Made by a program: the position numbers and the translations under genes
Shown: one piece after another, positions 1 to 8,439 of the stretch
Layout of the letters: every line of letters starts with the position of its first letter
How positions within the stretch are numbered: position 1 is the first letter of the stretch
The notes under the pieces: model-generated
The model's input: the letters and a program-made list of their open reading frames with translations, nothing else
Told to the model about the DNA's origin: nothing
The model's database searches: none
From: Bin87 sp034423575
Lineage (GTDB): Bacteria; Chloroflexota; Dehalococcoidia; Lucifugimonadales; UBA3495
NCBI GenBank assembly: GCA_034423575.1
Contig: DAOUIF010000081.1
Coordinates: 45,632 to 109,631 of the forward strand
DNA length: 64,000 nt
Direction of reading: 5' to 3'

Positions 1-219
1 GGCGAAGATGAAAAGGACGGCGATGGCACCCACGTAAATCAGGATCTGCACCACGGCCAGGAACTCAGCCCTCATCATCACGAACAGTCCACCCACCGCC
101 ACAAAAGCCGTGGCCAACATCAGCGCCGCGCGGAAAAGGTCGCGGACCAGCACGACGCCCAGCGCACCGCCGATGGCGACCACCGATAGCGCCCAGAATA
201 CGAGGTGCTCAAACCACAT
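1..219 (-). CDS. nuoJ: NADH-quinone oxidoreductase subunit J (partial, 3' end outside window)
   Basis: This is the N-terminal 73 residues of a membrane subunit of respiratory complex I, which takes part in quinone reduction coupled to proton pumping. The translation begins MWFEHLVFWALSVVAIGGAL and continues with hydrophobic helices and the stretch EFLAVVQILIYVGAIAVLF, characteristic of the third helix of NuoJ (ND6). The start codon lies directly against the nuoI stop, with no spacer, so the two are probably translationally coupled. It is the most downstream nuo gene visible. K, L, M and N are expected beyond the left edge. The gene is cut only by the window. Confidence 0.93.
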   Translation of the reverse strand, partial: MWFEHLVFWALSVVAIGGALGVVLVRDLFRAALMLATAFVAVGGLFVMMRAEFLAVVQILIYVGAIAVLFIFA

Positions 220-798
220 CTAGTCTTCGCCCTGGCTGTCGTCGCGGCTGCCGGCCAGACGCATGCCCGCTTTTTCGTGCTGGTGCCAGCGCCAGTTTTC
301 GCGGCCCACCTCGCGCCAACCCAAGGGACGGCCGGCTCCGGGGCGATAGTCCATCCCTTCCAGCTGCGGGCGGAACCAAGTGCTGGGGTTTTTCTCGGCC
401 TGACGCAGCCGGTCGATGGTGATTACCAGATCCGTCCTGCGGTACTGACCCTCCTCAAATCCGCTGCCCATGAACAACGCATCATAGGGACACGCTTCAA
501 CACACAGGCCGCAGAACATGCATCGCTGCAACTCGATGTCGAAGGTCTCCAGACGATATTTGTCGCCCTGCGCCGGGGCGGTTTCGCTGGGGGAGGTCAC
601 GATCTTGATGATGCCCAAGGGGCAGTACTTGGCGCAGGACGCACAGCCCGTGCACCGCTCCTCGTACCACGTGAACTCCTCGCCGCGGAAACGGGGGTGC
701 TGCCGGATCCGTTGCTCCGGATACGCGGTAGTGAAGGGTTTGCGCACCAGATTCGACAGCGTCACCGCCAGCCCTTTCACCATTTCCAGTCCGTACAC
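220..798 (-). CDS. nuoI: NADH-quinone oxidoreductase subunit I
   Basis: This is the ferredoxin-like subunit of complex I, which carries clusters N6a and N6b and relays electrons towards NuoB. Two classical 4Fe-4S motifs are visible: Cys49, 52, 55 and 59 (CTGCASCAKYCP) and Cys93, 96, 99 and 103 (CMFCGLCVEACP). The protein has 192 residues. The usual core is followed by an arginine- and tryptophan-containing tail of about 60 residues that shows no domain. It sits 18 bp downstream of nuoH and abuts nuoJ, inside the nuo operon. Both cluster motifs are complete, so the subunit should be functional. Confidence 0.97.
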   Translation of the reverse strand: MYGLEMVKGLAVTLSNLVRKPFTTAYPEQRIRQHPRFRGEEFTWYEERCTGCASCAKYCPLGIIKIVTSPSETAPAQGDKYRLETFDIELQRCMFCGLCVEACPYDALFMGSGFEEGQYRRTDLVITIDRLRQAEKNPSTWFRPQLEGMDYRPGAGRPLGWREVGRENWRWHQHEKAGMRLAGSRDDSQGED

Positions 799-816
799 GA
801 AATCACCCCCTCCTTG

Positions 817-2052
817 CTAACCCATACCAATTGTGCGCACGCCGGGTATCACCGGGTTTGCCGCGGTTCCCGTGCGGGCGTCGGTGCGGACTTTTTCACG
901 GATGAAGCGCCCGAAGAACAGGATCGACGCCCCGGCCAGCACGATATTGATGCCGGCCATTATCCAGAGCTCGGGAGTGCTCAGCCCGCTTTTATCTATC
1001 ACGGCCAGGAAGTACACCTCCAGCGTCACCGCCGCCAGGTTGATCATGCTCAGCGGCATCAGGAACTTCCAGCACACGGTCATGATCTGATCCAGGCGCA
1101 GCCGTGGATAGGTGGACCGGACCCAGACGAACAGGAAGATGCCGATGAAGACCTTGATCAGGAACCACAGCCAGCCAAGCCAATCGGCGACTGGGCCAGC
1201 CCACCCCGCAAGGAACAGCGTGGCGATCAACCCAGACACCACGAGCACCCCACCGAACTCGGCGGCTTGGATCAGCGCAAACTTGATGCCGCTGTACTCC
1301 GTGTGATAGCCAGCGATGATTTCCGATTCCGCTTCCGCGACGTCGAAGGGGGTGCGGTTCAACTCGGCGGACATGCCGGCGATGAACACGAAGAACGCCA
1401 GCGGCTGCACCAGGAAGAACGGCACCGCCTGAGCGGACACGATATCCCCCAGCGACATCGACCCGGCGACCATTACCACGCCGAGCAGCGACAGCACGAC
1501 GGGAACTTCGTAACTGAGCAGCACGGCAACGGCTCGGCCGGCGCCGAACAACGCATACCTGTTGTTGGAGGCCCACCCGGCGGTGAAGATCGCGATGGAA
1601 GTCAGCGAGCTCACGGCCAACACGAACAGCACGCCCACGTTCAGATCTACCAACGCAACGTCCTTGGCGAAGGGCAGCACCGCGGTGCCGAGCAGAACCG
1701 TCGCCACCATGATGATGGGCACGGCGGTGAAGGCGAGTTTGTCCGCCCCATAGGGGACGATGTCCTCTTTGGTGATCAGCTTGGCCAGATCGGCAATCGG
1801 CTGGAACGCGCCAAAGGGACCCCACCGGTTGGGACCCACGCGGTTCTGGAACCGGCCCAGCAGTCTCCGCTCGCCCCAGCTAACGACAGCCGCTCCCAGC
1901 AACACCGCGTTGATCAGAATCAGCATGATGACCAAACCGGCGATAACGAGGGACAGCCAGCAGGGTAGAACGTGGGCCGCCGCGTTATAGATGAAGGCAA
2001 ATAGAGGGTTGCCGCCCAGCGGTCCGTCGGGATTGAGGAGGCATCCGTTCAT
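817..2052 (-). CDS. nuoH: NADH-quinone oxidoreductase subunit H
   Basis: This is the ND1-type membrane subunit that forms much of the quinone chamber of complex I. It has 411 residues with about eight or nine hydrophobic helices. The family signature is clear near residues 55-95: GERRLLGRFQNRVGPNRWGP, then QPIADLAKLITKED. The conserved acidic loop AELNRTPFDVAEAESEI, which lines the quinone channel, is also present. The start overlaps the nuoD stop by 4 bp (ATGA), implying translational coupling. The gene follows nuoD directly. The E, F and G genes that separate them in E. coli are absent, as in the 11-subunit complexes of many Chloroflexota and archaea. Confidence 0.97.
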   Translation of the reverse strand: MNGCLLNPDGPLGGNPLFAFIYNAAAHVLPCWLSLVIAGLVIMLILINAVLLGAAVVSWGERRLLGRFQNRVGPNRWGPFGAFQPIADLAKLITKEDIVPYGADKLAFTAVPIIMVATVLLGTAVLPFAKDVALVDLNVGVLFVLAVSSLTSIAIFTAGWASNNRYALFGAGRAVAVLLSYEVPVVLSLLGVVMVAGSMSLGDIVSAQAVPFFLVQPLAFFVFIAGMSAELNRTPFDVAEAESEIIAGYHTEYSGIKFALIQAAEFGGVLVVSGLIATLFLAGWAGPVADWLGWLWFLIKVFIGIFLFVWVRSTYPRLRLDQIMTVCWKFLMPLSMINLAAVTLEVYFLAVIDKSGLSTPELWIMAGINIVLAGASILFFGRFIREKVRTDARTGTAANPVIPGVRTIGMG

Positions 2053-3155
2053 CGGTCGACCTCGCCCATGTTTATGTCAACACTGCCGAGCGAGACGATC
2101 ATGTCGGCCAACTTCCACCCGATAAGCAGGTGCTCGGTGATAGTCAGGTTGATCAGCGAAGGGGACCGGATCTTGCACCGGTAGGGCGACACGCCACCGT
2201 CGCTGACCAGGAAGAAGCCTAACTCACCTTTCGAAGCCTCGACGCGGCCATAGGATTCCGCACCGGGCGCCGCCCTGAGAACCATCGGCAACTCCGGCCT
2301 CACTGGCCCGGGTTCGATTTGGGCCACGCATTGGCGCACGATGCGGAGACTTTGCCTCACCTCCTGCATGCGCACCCAGAACCGGTCGTAATTGTCTCCG
2401 TTTTGCCCCACCGGGATGTCGAACTCGACCTGGTCGTAAGCGTCGTACGGGGCGATCTTGCGCCAGTCCCAGTTGACGCCACTGGCCCTCAGCACCGGCC
2501 CGCTCACCGAGCAGTTGATGGCGACGTCCGCTGGCAGCGGGCTGACACCGCGGGTGCGCACCATGAGGATTTCATTGCTGAGCAGGAGGTTTTCGATTTC
2601 CTCGAGTTCGCCCTCGAAATCGTCCAGGAACCGGTCCAGGGCCGGCCAGAAATCGGCCGGAGTGTCCGCGAAGACACCGCCCGGCCGCATGTAGCTGACG
2701 GTGATCCGCGCCCCGCACAGCATTTCGAAGAGGTCCAGGATACGCTCGCGACTCCGGAAGGTGTACATCAGAGGGGTACCAAAGGCTCCCAGTTCCTGCA
2801 CGAAGAAGCCCACGGCGATCAGGTGGCTCGCGATGCGCTGCAGCTCGGCGGCCAGGGTGCGCAGGTACTTCCCCCGGGGCGGCGGTTCGATCCCCAACAA
2901 CTGCTCCACCGCAAGGCAATAGGCCTGGTTGTTGATCATGGAGGAGGTGTAGTCCAGGCGGTCCGTAAGGGTAACCACCTGCACATAGTTCCGCTCTTCG
3001 GCGAGCTTCTCGCTGCCCCGGTGCAGGTATCCCAGCACCGGCTCAACTTCAACGATATCCTCGCCATCGAACGTGATGCGCACCCGGAACACGCCGTGCG
3101 TGCTGGGGTGCTGCGGCCCCACGTTGACGGTCATTGGCTCGGTGCGGATTGTCAT
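2049..3155 (-). CDS. nuoD: NADH-quinone oxidoreductase subunit D
   Basis: This is the 49 kDa-type peripheral-arm subunit of complex I, related to the large subunit of NiFe hydrogenases, which helps form the quinone site next to cluster N2. It has 368 residues. The N-terminal VGPQHPSTHGVFRV holds the quinone-site histidines, and the C-terminus SLGSVDINMGEVDR is the typical family end. At 368 residues it lacks a long N-terminal extension, as free-standing bacterial NuoD proteins do, and it is not fused to NuoC. It lies 32 bp after nuoC and overlaps nuoH by 4 bp. Confidence 0.97.
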   Translation of the reverse strand: MTIRTEPMTVNVGPQHPSTHGVFRVRITFDGEDIVEVEPVLGYLHRGSEKLAEERNYVQVVTLTDRLDYTSSMINNQAYCLAVEQLLGIEPPPRGKYLRTLAAELQRIASHLIAVGFFVQELGAFGTPLMYTFRSRERILDLFEMLCGARITVSYMRPGGVFADTPADFWPALDRFLDDFEGELEEIENLLLSNEILMVRTRGVSPLPADVAINCSVSGPVLRASGVNWDWRKIAPYDAYDQVEFDIPVGQNGDNYDRFWVRMQEVRQSLRIVRQCVAQIEPGPVRPELPMVLRAAPGAESYGRVEASKGELGFFLVSDGGVSPYRCKIRSPSLINLTITEHLLIGWKLADMIVSLGSVDINMGEVDR

Positions 3156-3187
3156 GGCTGGCGGTTTCCGTCACCCGTCAGTGGGCA

Positions 3188-3631
3188 CTACAGGAAGTCC
3201 TTGCGCAACGGATGGCCGTCGAAGCCTTCCCACAGCATGATGCGCTTCATATTGGGATGGCCCGTAAAACGGACGCCCATCAAGTCCCAGATCTCCCGCT
3301 CCTGGAAATCCGCGCCCTTCCACACGCCAACCACCGAAGCCGCCGTTGGTTCCTCCCGGCCGTAAACCCGGCTGCGCACCACGCCTGTATGCTGCCTGGA
3401 GATGGAAGTCAGGTGGTAAACCAATTCGAAGTGCTCCACGAAATCGATCGCGCTGATGGCGTTCAGGTACTTGAAGTCGATTTCGTCGTCGTCGTGCAGG
3501 ACAGTGGCAACCGAGCCGAGCGAATTGGGTTGCACCCAGACCGCGGTATCGTCCCACCCAACCACGGAGTTGGGCGCGGCCTCACCAAGGCGCTGGGCCA
3601 GCGTTTCGCCGGACACGACACTCAACGTCAC
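3188..3631 (-). CDS. nuoC: NADH-quinone oxidoreductase subunit C
   Basis: This is the 30 kDa-type hydrophilic subunit of complex I, a structural part of the connecting module with NuoB, D and I. It has 147 residues. The family signature ERE(I/V)xDL(M/F)G is visible as QEREIWDLMGVRFTGHPNMK near residues 108-127, followed by RIMLWEGFDGHPLRKDF, the usual end of the conserved core. The start overlaps the nuoB stop by 4 bp. The protein is short because it lacks the extended C-terminal tail found in some proteobacterial versions. Confidence 0.95.
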   Translation of the reverse strand: MTLSVVSGETLAQRLGEAAPNSVVGWDDTAVWVQPNSLGSVATVLHDDDEIDFKYLNAISAIDFVEHFELVYHLTSISRQHTGVVRSRVYGREEPTAASVVGVWKGADFQEREIWDLMGVRFTGHPNMKRIMLWEGFDGHPLRKDFL

Positions 3632-4260
3632 GGCTTGAAGCTCCCATCGCCAAGGTTACGGTACTTCTTGATCTTCTCGTGCAGCTCCATGATCCCGTAG
3701 AGCAGCGCATCCGGGCGAGGAGGGCATCCCGGCACATAGACGTCCACCGGGATGATGTGGTCCACGCCGGGCACCACGCTGTAGGATCCGAAGTAGGGCC
3801 CTCCGCTGGTGGCGCACACCCCCATCGAAATGACCCAACGTGGCTCAGCCATCTGCTCGTAGATCCGCTGGATGGGCGGCGCCATCTTCCAGGTGACGGT
3901 GCCGGCCACGATCATCAGGTCGGCCTGCCGAGGGGATGCGCGGAACACTTCCATGCCGAACCGTGAGATATCGAACCGGCCCATGGCGGTTGCCATCATC
4001 TCAAAGGCGCAACACGCCAGCCCGAAGGACACCGGCCACAGGGCCGACTTCCGGCTCCAGTTCACCAACGCGTCCACCGACGTCACCATCAGGTTGCGCT
4101 GGAGGTCTTCCGGGACCTCGATGGCCGGGACCTCTATGGGGGTCTGGGAGGCGGCAATAATGTCGTTGACCAACTGACCTTCGGACCGGTCGATGTCCCA
4201 GGTCCGACTGTGCAGCGGTCCGCCGGACGACGGCAGGGTGAAGTTCGTGTGCTCGGCCAT
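3628..4260 (-). CDS. nuoB: NADH-quinone oxidoreductase subunit B
   Basis: This is the PSST-type subunit that carries cluster N2, the last iron-sulphur centre before quinone. The cluster cysteines are Cys83-Cys84 (LACCAFEMMA), Cys149 (MGVCATSGG) and Cys179 (VPGCPPRP). The start is set at the ATG at 4258-4260, five bases after the nuoA stop. An open frame extends 17 codons further upstream but would overlap nuoA. With this start the protein has 210 residues, including an N-terminal tail of about 65 residues before the core, slightly longer than in E. coli. The 3' end overlaps nuoC by 4 bp. Confidence 0.95.
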   Translation of the reverse strand: MAEHTNFTLPSSGGPLHSRTWDIDRSEGQLVNDIIAASQTPIEVPAIEVPEDLQRNLMVTSVDALVNWSRKSALWPVSFGLACCAFEMMATAMGRFDISRFGMEVFRASPRQADLMIVAGTVTWKMAPPIQRIYEQMAEPRWVISMGVCATSGGPYFGSYSVVPGVDHIIPVDVYVPGCPPRPDALLYGIMELHEKIKKYRNLGDGSFKP

Positions 4261-4265
4261 GCGGG

Positions 4266-4652
4266 TCAGCCCTGCCACTCCAGATCCCGCTTGCGCCAGG
4301 CGTACGCCCACGCCAGCAGCAGGATGCCCACGAACACTGCCATCTCGATGAGGGCAAACAGCTCCAAGGTAAGGAACTTGGTGGCCCAGGGGTAGAGGAA
4401 AACCACCTCAACGTCGAATATCACGAACAAGATGGCGAACATGTAATATCGGAACTGGAAGCGATTCCAGGTACCGCCGATGGTCTGCACGCCGCACTCG
4501 TAGGTGTCGTGCTTAACGTCGTTCGGGCGTGCCGGGCGGATGCCGAATCGGGACAGACCGTGCGAAGCCAGCAACATGCTGCACGGCACAACGATGGAAA
4601 TGACCAGGAAGATGGCGATGAGACCATACTGGCGAAGGTAGTCGTCGAGCAT
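4266..4652 (-). CDS. nuoA: NADH-quinone oxidoreductase subunit A
   Basis: This is the first gene of the nuo operon and encodes the ND3-type membrane subunit with three helices. It has 128 residues. The signature FRIRPARPNDVKHDTYECGV is seen here as RFGIRPARPNDVKHDTYECG, including the conserved loop cysteine that controls active/deactive switching in mitochondria. It is followed by QFRYYMFAILFVIFDVEVVFLYPWA. A minus-strand -10 element lies about 55 bp upstream. The gene has the normal family length. Confidence 0.96.
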   Translation of the reverse strand: MLDDYLRQYGLIAIFLVISIVVPCSMLLASHGLSRFGIRPARPNDVKHDTYECGVQTIGGTWNRFQFRYYMFAILFVIFDVEVVFLYPWATKFLTLELFALIEMAVFVGILLLAWAYAWRKRDLEWQG

Positions 4653-4706
4653 CGGAGCGGCTTCCCTGATCGGCAGACTGGTTGGTCTGGATAATTAGGC
4701 GGCGGC

Positions 4707-4715
4707 ATTATAGCA
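4707..4715 (-). promoter_or_regulatory. Probable extended -10 promoter of the nuo operon
   Basis: Read on the minus strand the bases are TGCTATAAT, a match to the TGnTATAAT extended -10 element. It is 55 bp upstream of the nuoA start codon. No good -35 box is visible at the normal distance, which fits an extended -10 promoter. This is inferred from sequence only. Confidence 0.5.
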
Positions 4716-4754
4716 TAATGGCTAGTCCCAAAAACCCAAACCGAAGGCCAACCG

Positions 4755-4970
4755 ATGTCCGCCGCTCCATTGACCGCCGACTGGACCAGTCACTATATTT
4801 CCGCGAACGGAATTCTTCACCATTACCTGGAATGGGGGCAGCCATCCAATCCGCCACTGCTGATGCTCCATGCCACCGGGCTGTGCGCCCGCCCTTGGAA
4901 GTTGAGCGCTCGTGAGATGGGATACCCCAACGATGTGATCCAGGCGATATGCGCATGGTTCGGCGATTGA
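4755..4970 (+). pseudogene. Remnant of an alpha/beta hydrolase (internal deletion)
   Basis: This 71-codon open frame reads as the first 45-50 residues of an alpha/beta-hydrolase (SHYISANGILHHYLEWGQPS, then PPLLMLHATGLCARPWK, where LLMLHATG is strand beta-3 plus the oxyanion-hole turn). It is joined directly to what looks like a family C-terminus, YPNDVIQAICAWFGD. The roughly 200 central residues that would hold the nucleophile elbow and catalytic triad are missing, and the join is in frame. No good ribosome-binding site is seen. It lies between the divergent nuo operon and a CoA-transferase gene. The simplest reading is a decayed gene. A tiny functional protein cannot be excluded. Confidence 0.6.
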
Positions 4971-5036
4971 CCTGTTTCGGCTGCCGCCCCGGTTCACGGC
5001 GAAAATGACACGACGCGATACATCAGGAACGAGTTC

Positions 5037-6269
5037 TTGAATACTGCAGATACATTGGCCGGCCCGCTGACCGGCCTCCGCGTGCTCGACCTGTCCATTA
5101 TCGTGGCCGGCGGCACGGCGTCCTCGCTAATGGCCGATTTCGGCGCCGAAGTGATCAAGGTGGAGCGACCCGGCGCGGGAGACCCTTTGCGCAACTGGGG
5201 CCCCTTCTATAACGGGGTCTCCCTCTGGTGGAAGGTTCATTCCCGCAACAAGAAGTCGGTCACCCTAAACATGGCCGATGCCCGGGGGCAGTCCCTCTTG
5301 AAACGGTTGGCCGCTCAAGCCGATGTCCTCATCGAGGGATTTCGGCCCGGCACCCTGGAACGCTGGAATCTCAGTCCTGCGGAACTCCATGCGAGCGGTG
5401 TCAACCCCGGCTTGGTGATTCTGCGGTTCTCCGGGTTCGGGCAAACCGGCCCCTACCGGGACCGCCCCGGATTCGGCACCATCGCCGAGTGCATGAGCGG
5501 GTATATTGGCATGACCGGATTCCCGGACACGCCGCCCAACCTGCCGCCCATTCCCCTGGCCGATGAGATCGCGGGTGTTTTCGGCGCCATGGCCGGCATG
5601 ATGGCGATCTACCGACGGGACGCCGACACTCGCGCCGGCGGTTCCGGAGCCGGGCAGGTGGTCGACCTCAGCCTTTTCGAGCCCCTCTTTCGCCTGTGCA
5701 TCCCTCACCTTACCATCTACGACCGGCTGGGCGAAATTCGGGAACGCGTGGGCAACGATTTCCCTGATGCCGCGCCGCGCAGCCTCTACCGCACCGGTGA
5801 CGACCGTTGGCTCGGCCTGTCCGCCACGTCGCAAAACACCTGGGAAGGGCTGGCGCGCGCCATGGGTCTCGACGAGCTTCTGTCCGACCCGCGCTTTGCC
5901 AACAACGCCGCGCGCCTGGAGGCCAAGGACGACCTGAACGATGTGCTCCAGGGTTGGTTGAGCTCCCGCAGCACCGACTCCATCATGGACGAACTGATCC
6001 CGGCGGGTGGGGTAGTCGGTCCGGTGTACAACAGCGCCGACATCGTTGCCGACCCGCATTTCCAGGATCGCGAAGACATTGTCGAAATCGACGATCCTGA
6101 ACTTGGTCACACCCGGATGCTCGGCGTGGTTCCAAAATTCAGCGCTACGCCGGGCGAGTTGCGCCACATGGGACCCACCGTCGGCGAGCACAACTCGACC
6201 GTTTACGGCGAATGGCTGGGATTGTCAGAAGATGATCTCGATGCCCTGGTCGCTGAGGGGATCGTATAG
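5037..6269 (+). CDS. CaiB/BaiF-family (class III) CoA transferase
   Basis: Class III CoA transferases move CoA between carboxylic acids through an aspartyl-CoA intermediate. The protein has 410 residues and begins GLRVLDLSIIVAGGTASSLM, followed by DFGAEVIKVERPGAGDPLR, the family's CoA-binding N-terminus. The catalytic aspartate is probably Asp176 in PLADEIAGVFGAM. The start is a TTG with AGGAAC a suitable distance upstream; no in-frame ATG precedes the conserved core. It is followed 2 bp later by rdgB. The substrate cannot be read from sequence. Relatives act on carnitine, formyl/oxalyl, succinyl or aromatic acids. Enzymes of this family are abundant in SAR202-like Chloroflexota. Confidence 0.92.
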   Translation: MNTADTLAGPLTGLRVLDLSIIVAGGTASSLMADFGAEVIKVERPGAGDPLRNWGPFYNGVSLWWKVHSRNKKSVTLNMADARGQSLLKRLAAQADVLIEGFRPGTLERWNLSPAELHASGVNPGLVILRFSGFGQTGPYRDRPGFGTIAECMSGYIGMTGFPDTPPNLPPIPLADEIAGVFGAMAGMMAIYRRDADTRAGGSGAGQVVDLSLFEPLFRLCIPHLTIYDRLGEIRERVGNDFPDAAPRSLYRTGDDRWLGLSATSQNTWEGLARAMGLDELLSDPRFANNAARLEAKDDLNDVLQGWLSSRSTDSIMDELIPAGGVVGPVYNSADIVADPHFQDREDIVEIDDPELGHTRMLGVVPKFSATPGELRHMGPTVGEHNSTVYGEWLGLSEDDLDALVAEGIV

Positions 6270-6271
6270 CC

Positions 6272-6886
6272 ATGTCAAGCTCGGTCCTGGTGGTTGCCAC
6301 GCGCAACCCGGGCAAGATGCGCGAGTACCGGCAATTGCTCGCTGACTGGCCGGTGGAACTGATCTCGCTGGACGACGCCGGGGTGACCGGGGATGTCGAC
6401 GAGACCAGCAACACCTTCCTGGCCAACGCCCGTCTCAAGGCTGGCGAATACGCCCGACTGTCGAATTTGCCCACGATCTCCGACGACTCGGGGCTGGAAG
6501 TCCACGCGCTGGGCGGTGAACCTGGCGTGTATTCCGCGCGCTACGGCGGCGATGCCTGCTATTCAGATGCTGACCGTGTCGCTCTGTTGCTACGCAACCT
6601 CGACGGCGTACCCTGGGGCCGACGGGTCGCCCGGTTCCGCTGCGTCACCGCGATCGCGGATCCGGGCGGCGCGGTTATCGGGACTGTCGTCGGCTCCGTC
6701 GCCGGAGTGATACAATTCGAACCGGAGGGTGAGCATGGTTTCGGGTACGACCCCGTGTTCCACCTCCCTTCCCTGGGGCAAACCATCGCGCAAGCGCCCC
6801 TGGAGATCAAGAACCGCGTCAGCCACCGCGCCGATGCCGCCCGCAAAGCGCGTAAAGTGCTCCGAACTTTGTTGGATCAACGGTAG
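6272..6886 (+). CDS. rdgB: XTP/dITP diphosphatase (RdgB/HAM1 family)
   Basis: This housecleaning enzyme hydrolyses non-canonical purine triphosphates (dITP, XTP) to monophosphates and so keeps deaminated bases out of DNA and RNA. It has 204 residues with the family motifs VVATRNPGKMREYRQLL at the N-terminus, the catalytic SDDSGLEVHALGGEPGVYSA, and FGYDPVFHLP plus KNRVSHRADA near the end. It begins 2 bp after the CoA-transferase stop and ends 15 bp before moaA, so the three are probably one transcript. Length and motifs are complete. Confidence 0.96.
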   Translation: MSSSVLVVATRNPGKMREYRQLLADWPVELISLDDAGVTGDVDETSNTFLANARLKAGEYARLSNLPTISDDSGLEVHALGGEPGVYSARYGGDACYSDADRVALLLRNLDGVPWGRRVARFRCVTAIADPGGAVIGTVVGSVAGVIQFEPEGEHGFGYDPVFHLPSLGQTIAQAPLEIKNRVSHRADAARKARKVLRTLLDQR

Positions 6887-6901
6887 ACCCGTCGCAATCA
6901 C

Positions 6902-7918
6902 ATGATCACCGATCTATTTGGCCGCCCGCTGAGGGATCTCCGCATCTCGGTCACCGACCGGTGTAATTTCCGGTGTCCATACTGCATGCCGGCCGAAATT
7001 TTTGGCGAGGCGTACGAGTTTCTGCCCAAGGATGAAATCCTCACCTTTGAGGAGATATCGCGCCTGGCCTCTCACTTCGTCAACGCGGGCGTCAACAAGC
7101 TACGGATCACCGGCGGCGAACCGCTGCTGCGGGTCGATCTGTCCAAGCTGATTGCCCAGCTGGCCAACATCCCAGGGGCGAACGACATCACCCTGACCAC
7201 CAACGGCTACCTGCTCGCCCAGCAGGCGACACAACTGGCCGAAGCCGGTTTGGATCGCATCACCGTCAGCCTCGACTCCTTGGACGACGAGGTGTTCAAG
7301 CGGATGAACGGGAGAGGTTTCGGAACTCGACGCGTTCTGGACGGCATAGGCCGGGCTTCCGACGCCGGTTTGAATCCAGTCAAGATCAACGCCGTCGTGC
7401 AGAAGGGCGTCAACGACCACACCCTTGTCGACCTCGCCCGCTACTTTAAGGGCACTGGTCACATCGTCCGTTTCATCGAATATATGGACGTTGGCAACCG
7501 CAACGGCTGGAAACTTGACGAGGTGGTGTCCGCGGCCGAGATCGTGGCCATGATCGACGCTGAGTTGCCCCTTGAGCCCGCCGAGCCCAATTATGTGGGC
7601 GAAGTCGCCAACCGCTGGCGCTACCGTGACGGGGCGGGCGAAATCGGCGTGATCGCCTCGGTAACCCAACCCTTCTGCGCCGACTGCACCCGCGCTCGCC
7701 TGTCCACCGACGGCAAGTTGTACACCTGCCTGTTCGCCACCGACGGCGTCGACCTGCGCGGCCCCATGCGTCAGGGGGCAACCGACGCCGAGCTGGCCGA
7801 CATCATCGCCGGTGCCTGGAGCGTGCGTCGTGACCGCTACTCGGAGGAACGGACTGAGCTTACCGCCACCGAAACCGCAGGCCGCACCAAGGTCGAGATG
7901 TACCACATCGGGGGATGA
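6902..7918 (+). CDS. moaA: GTP 3',8-cyclase MoaA
   Basis: This radical-SAM enzyme carries out the first step of molybdenum cofactor synthesis, converting GTP to 3',8-cyclo-GTP. The radical-SAM cluster motif is Cys21-x3-Cys25-x2-Cys28 (CNFRCPYC). The second, GTP-binding cluster is held by Cys259, Cys262 and Cys276 (FCADCTRARLSTDGKLYTC). The protein ends in Gly-Gly, the C-terminal dipeptide needed for MoaA catalysis. It has 338 residues, normal for the family. moaC follows immediately. A molybdenum hydroxylase of the xanthine dehydrogenase family in the same window is a plausible consumer of the cofactor. Confidence 0.97.
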   Translation: MITDLFGRPLRDLRISVTDRCNFRCPYCMPAEIFGEAYEFLPKDEILTFEEISRLASHFVNAGVNKLRITGGEPLLRVDLSKLIAQLANIPGANDITLTTNGYLLAQQATQLAEAGLDRITVSLDSLDDEVFKRMNGRGFGTRRVLDGIGRASDAGLNPVKINAVVQKGVNDHTLVDLARYFKGTGHIVRFIEYMDVGNRNGWKLDEVVSAAEIVAMIDAELPLEPAEPNYVGEVANRWRYRDGAGEIGVIASVTQPFCADCTRARLSTDGKLYTCLFATDGVDLRGPMRQGATDAELADIIAGAWSVRRDRYSEERTELTATETAGRTKVEMYHIGG

Positions 7919-7929
7919 CGAGGAAACTC

Positions 7930-8439
7930 ATGGCTACCGAAAACGCCAGCAAGCCCGCCGACCGCCTGACCCACTTGGCCGAAGACGGCAGCGCCCGTAT
8001 GGTCGACGTCGGCTGGAAGCCCGTCACCGAGCGGATGGCCCAGGCCCGTGGTTACGTCGCCATGGAACCGGCCACGCTGGCCCTGATCCGCGACGGACTG
8101 ATGAAGAAGGGCGACGTTCTCACCATTGCCCAATTGGCTGGCATCATGGGCGCCAAAAAGACATCTGAGCTCATTCCCTTGTGCCACCCTCTGCCGCTGA
8201 ACAAGGTGGACGTGGAGCTGGAGCTGGAGGAAGAGGACAGCCGGGTGCGCATAACCACCACGGCAACCACCACGGGCAAAACGGGCGTCGAGATGGAGGC
8301 GCTGACCGCAGTGTCCGTGGCCGCGCTCACCGTCTACGACATGTGCAAGGCCGTGGACCGCGCGGTTCGCATCGACGGGGTACGCCTTTTGCGCAAAACC
8401 GGCGGGCAGTCCGGCGACGTGGACCTGACCGACACCTAA
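7930..8439 (+). CDS. moaC: Cyclic pyranopterin monophosphate synthase MoaC
   Basis: MoaC rearranges 3',8-cyclo-GTP to cyclic pyranopterin monophosphate, the step after MoaA. Motifs are LTHLAEDGSARMVDVGWKPV at the N-terminus, KKTSELIPLCHPLPLNKVDV (active-site lysine and His region), TGVEMEALTAVSVAALTVYD and DMCKAVDR. The start at 7930 is preferred because GAGGAAA lies 5 bp upstream. An in-frame ATG at 7915 overlaps the moaA stop and would add five residues. The protein has 169 residues. The 3' end overlaps a convergent gene by 4 bp. Confidence 0.96.
   Translation: MATENASKPADRLTHLAEDGSARMVDVGWKPVTERMAQARGYVAMEPATLALIRDGLMKKGDVLTIAQLAGIMGAKKTSELIPLCHPLPLNKVDVELELEEEDSRVRITTTATTTGKTGVEMEALTAVSVAALTVYDMCKAVDRAVRIDGVRLLRKTGGQSGDVDLTDT

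Noticed and set aside
205..1968. Long open frame on the plus strand across nuoI and nuoH
   Set aside because: It is the antisense shadow of GC-rich conserved nuo genes. The translation is low-complexity, rich in His, Gln and Arg, and has no domain.
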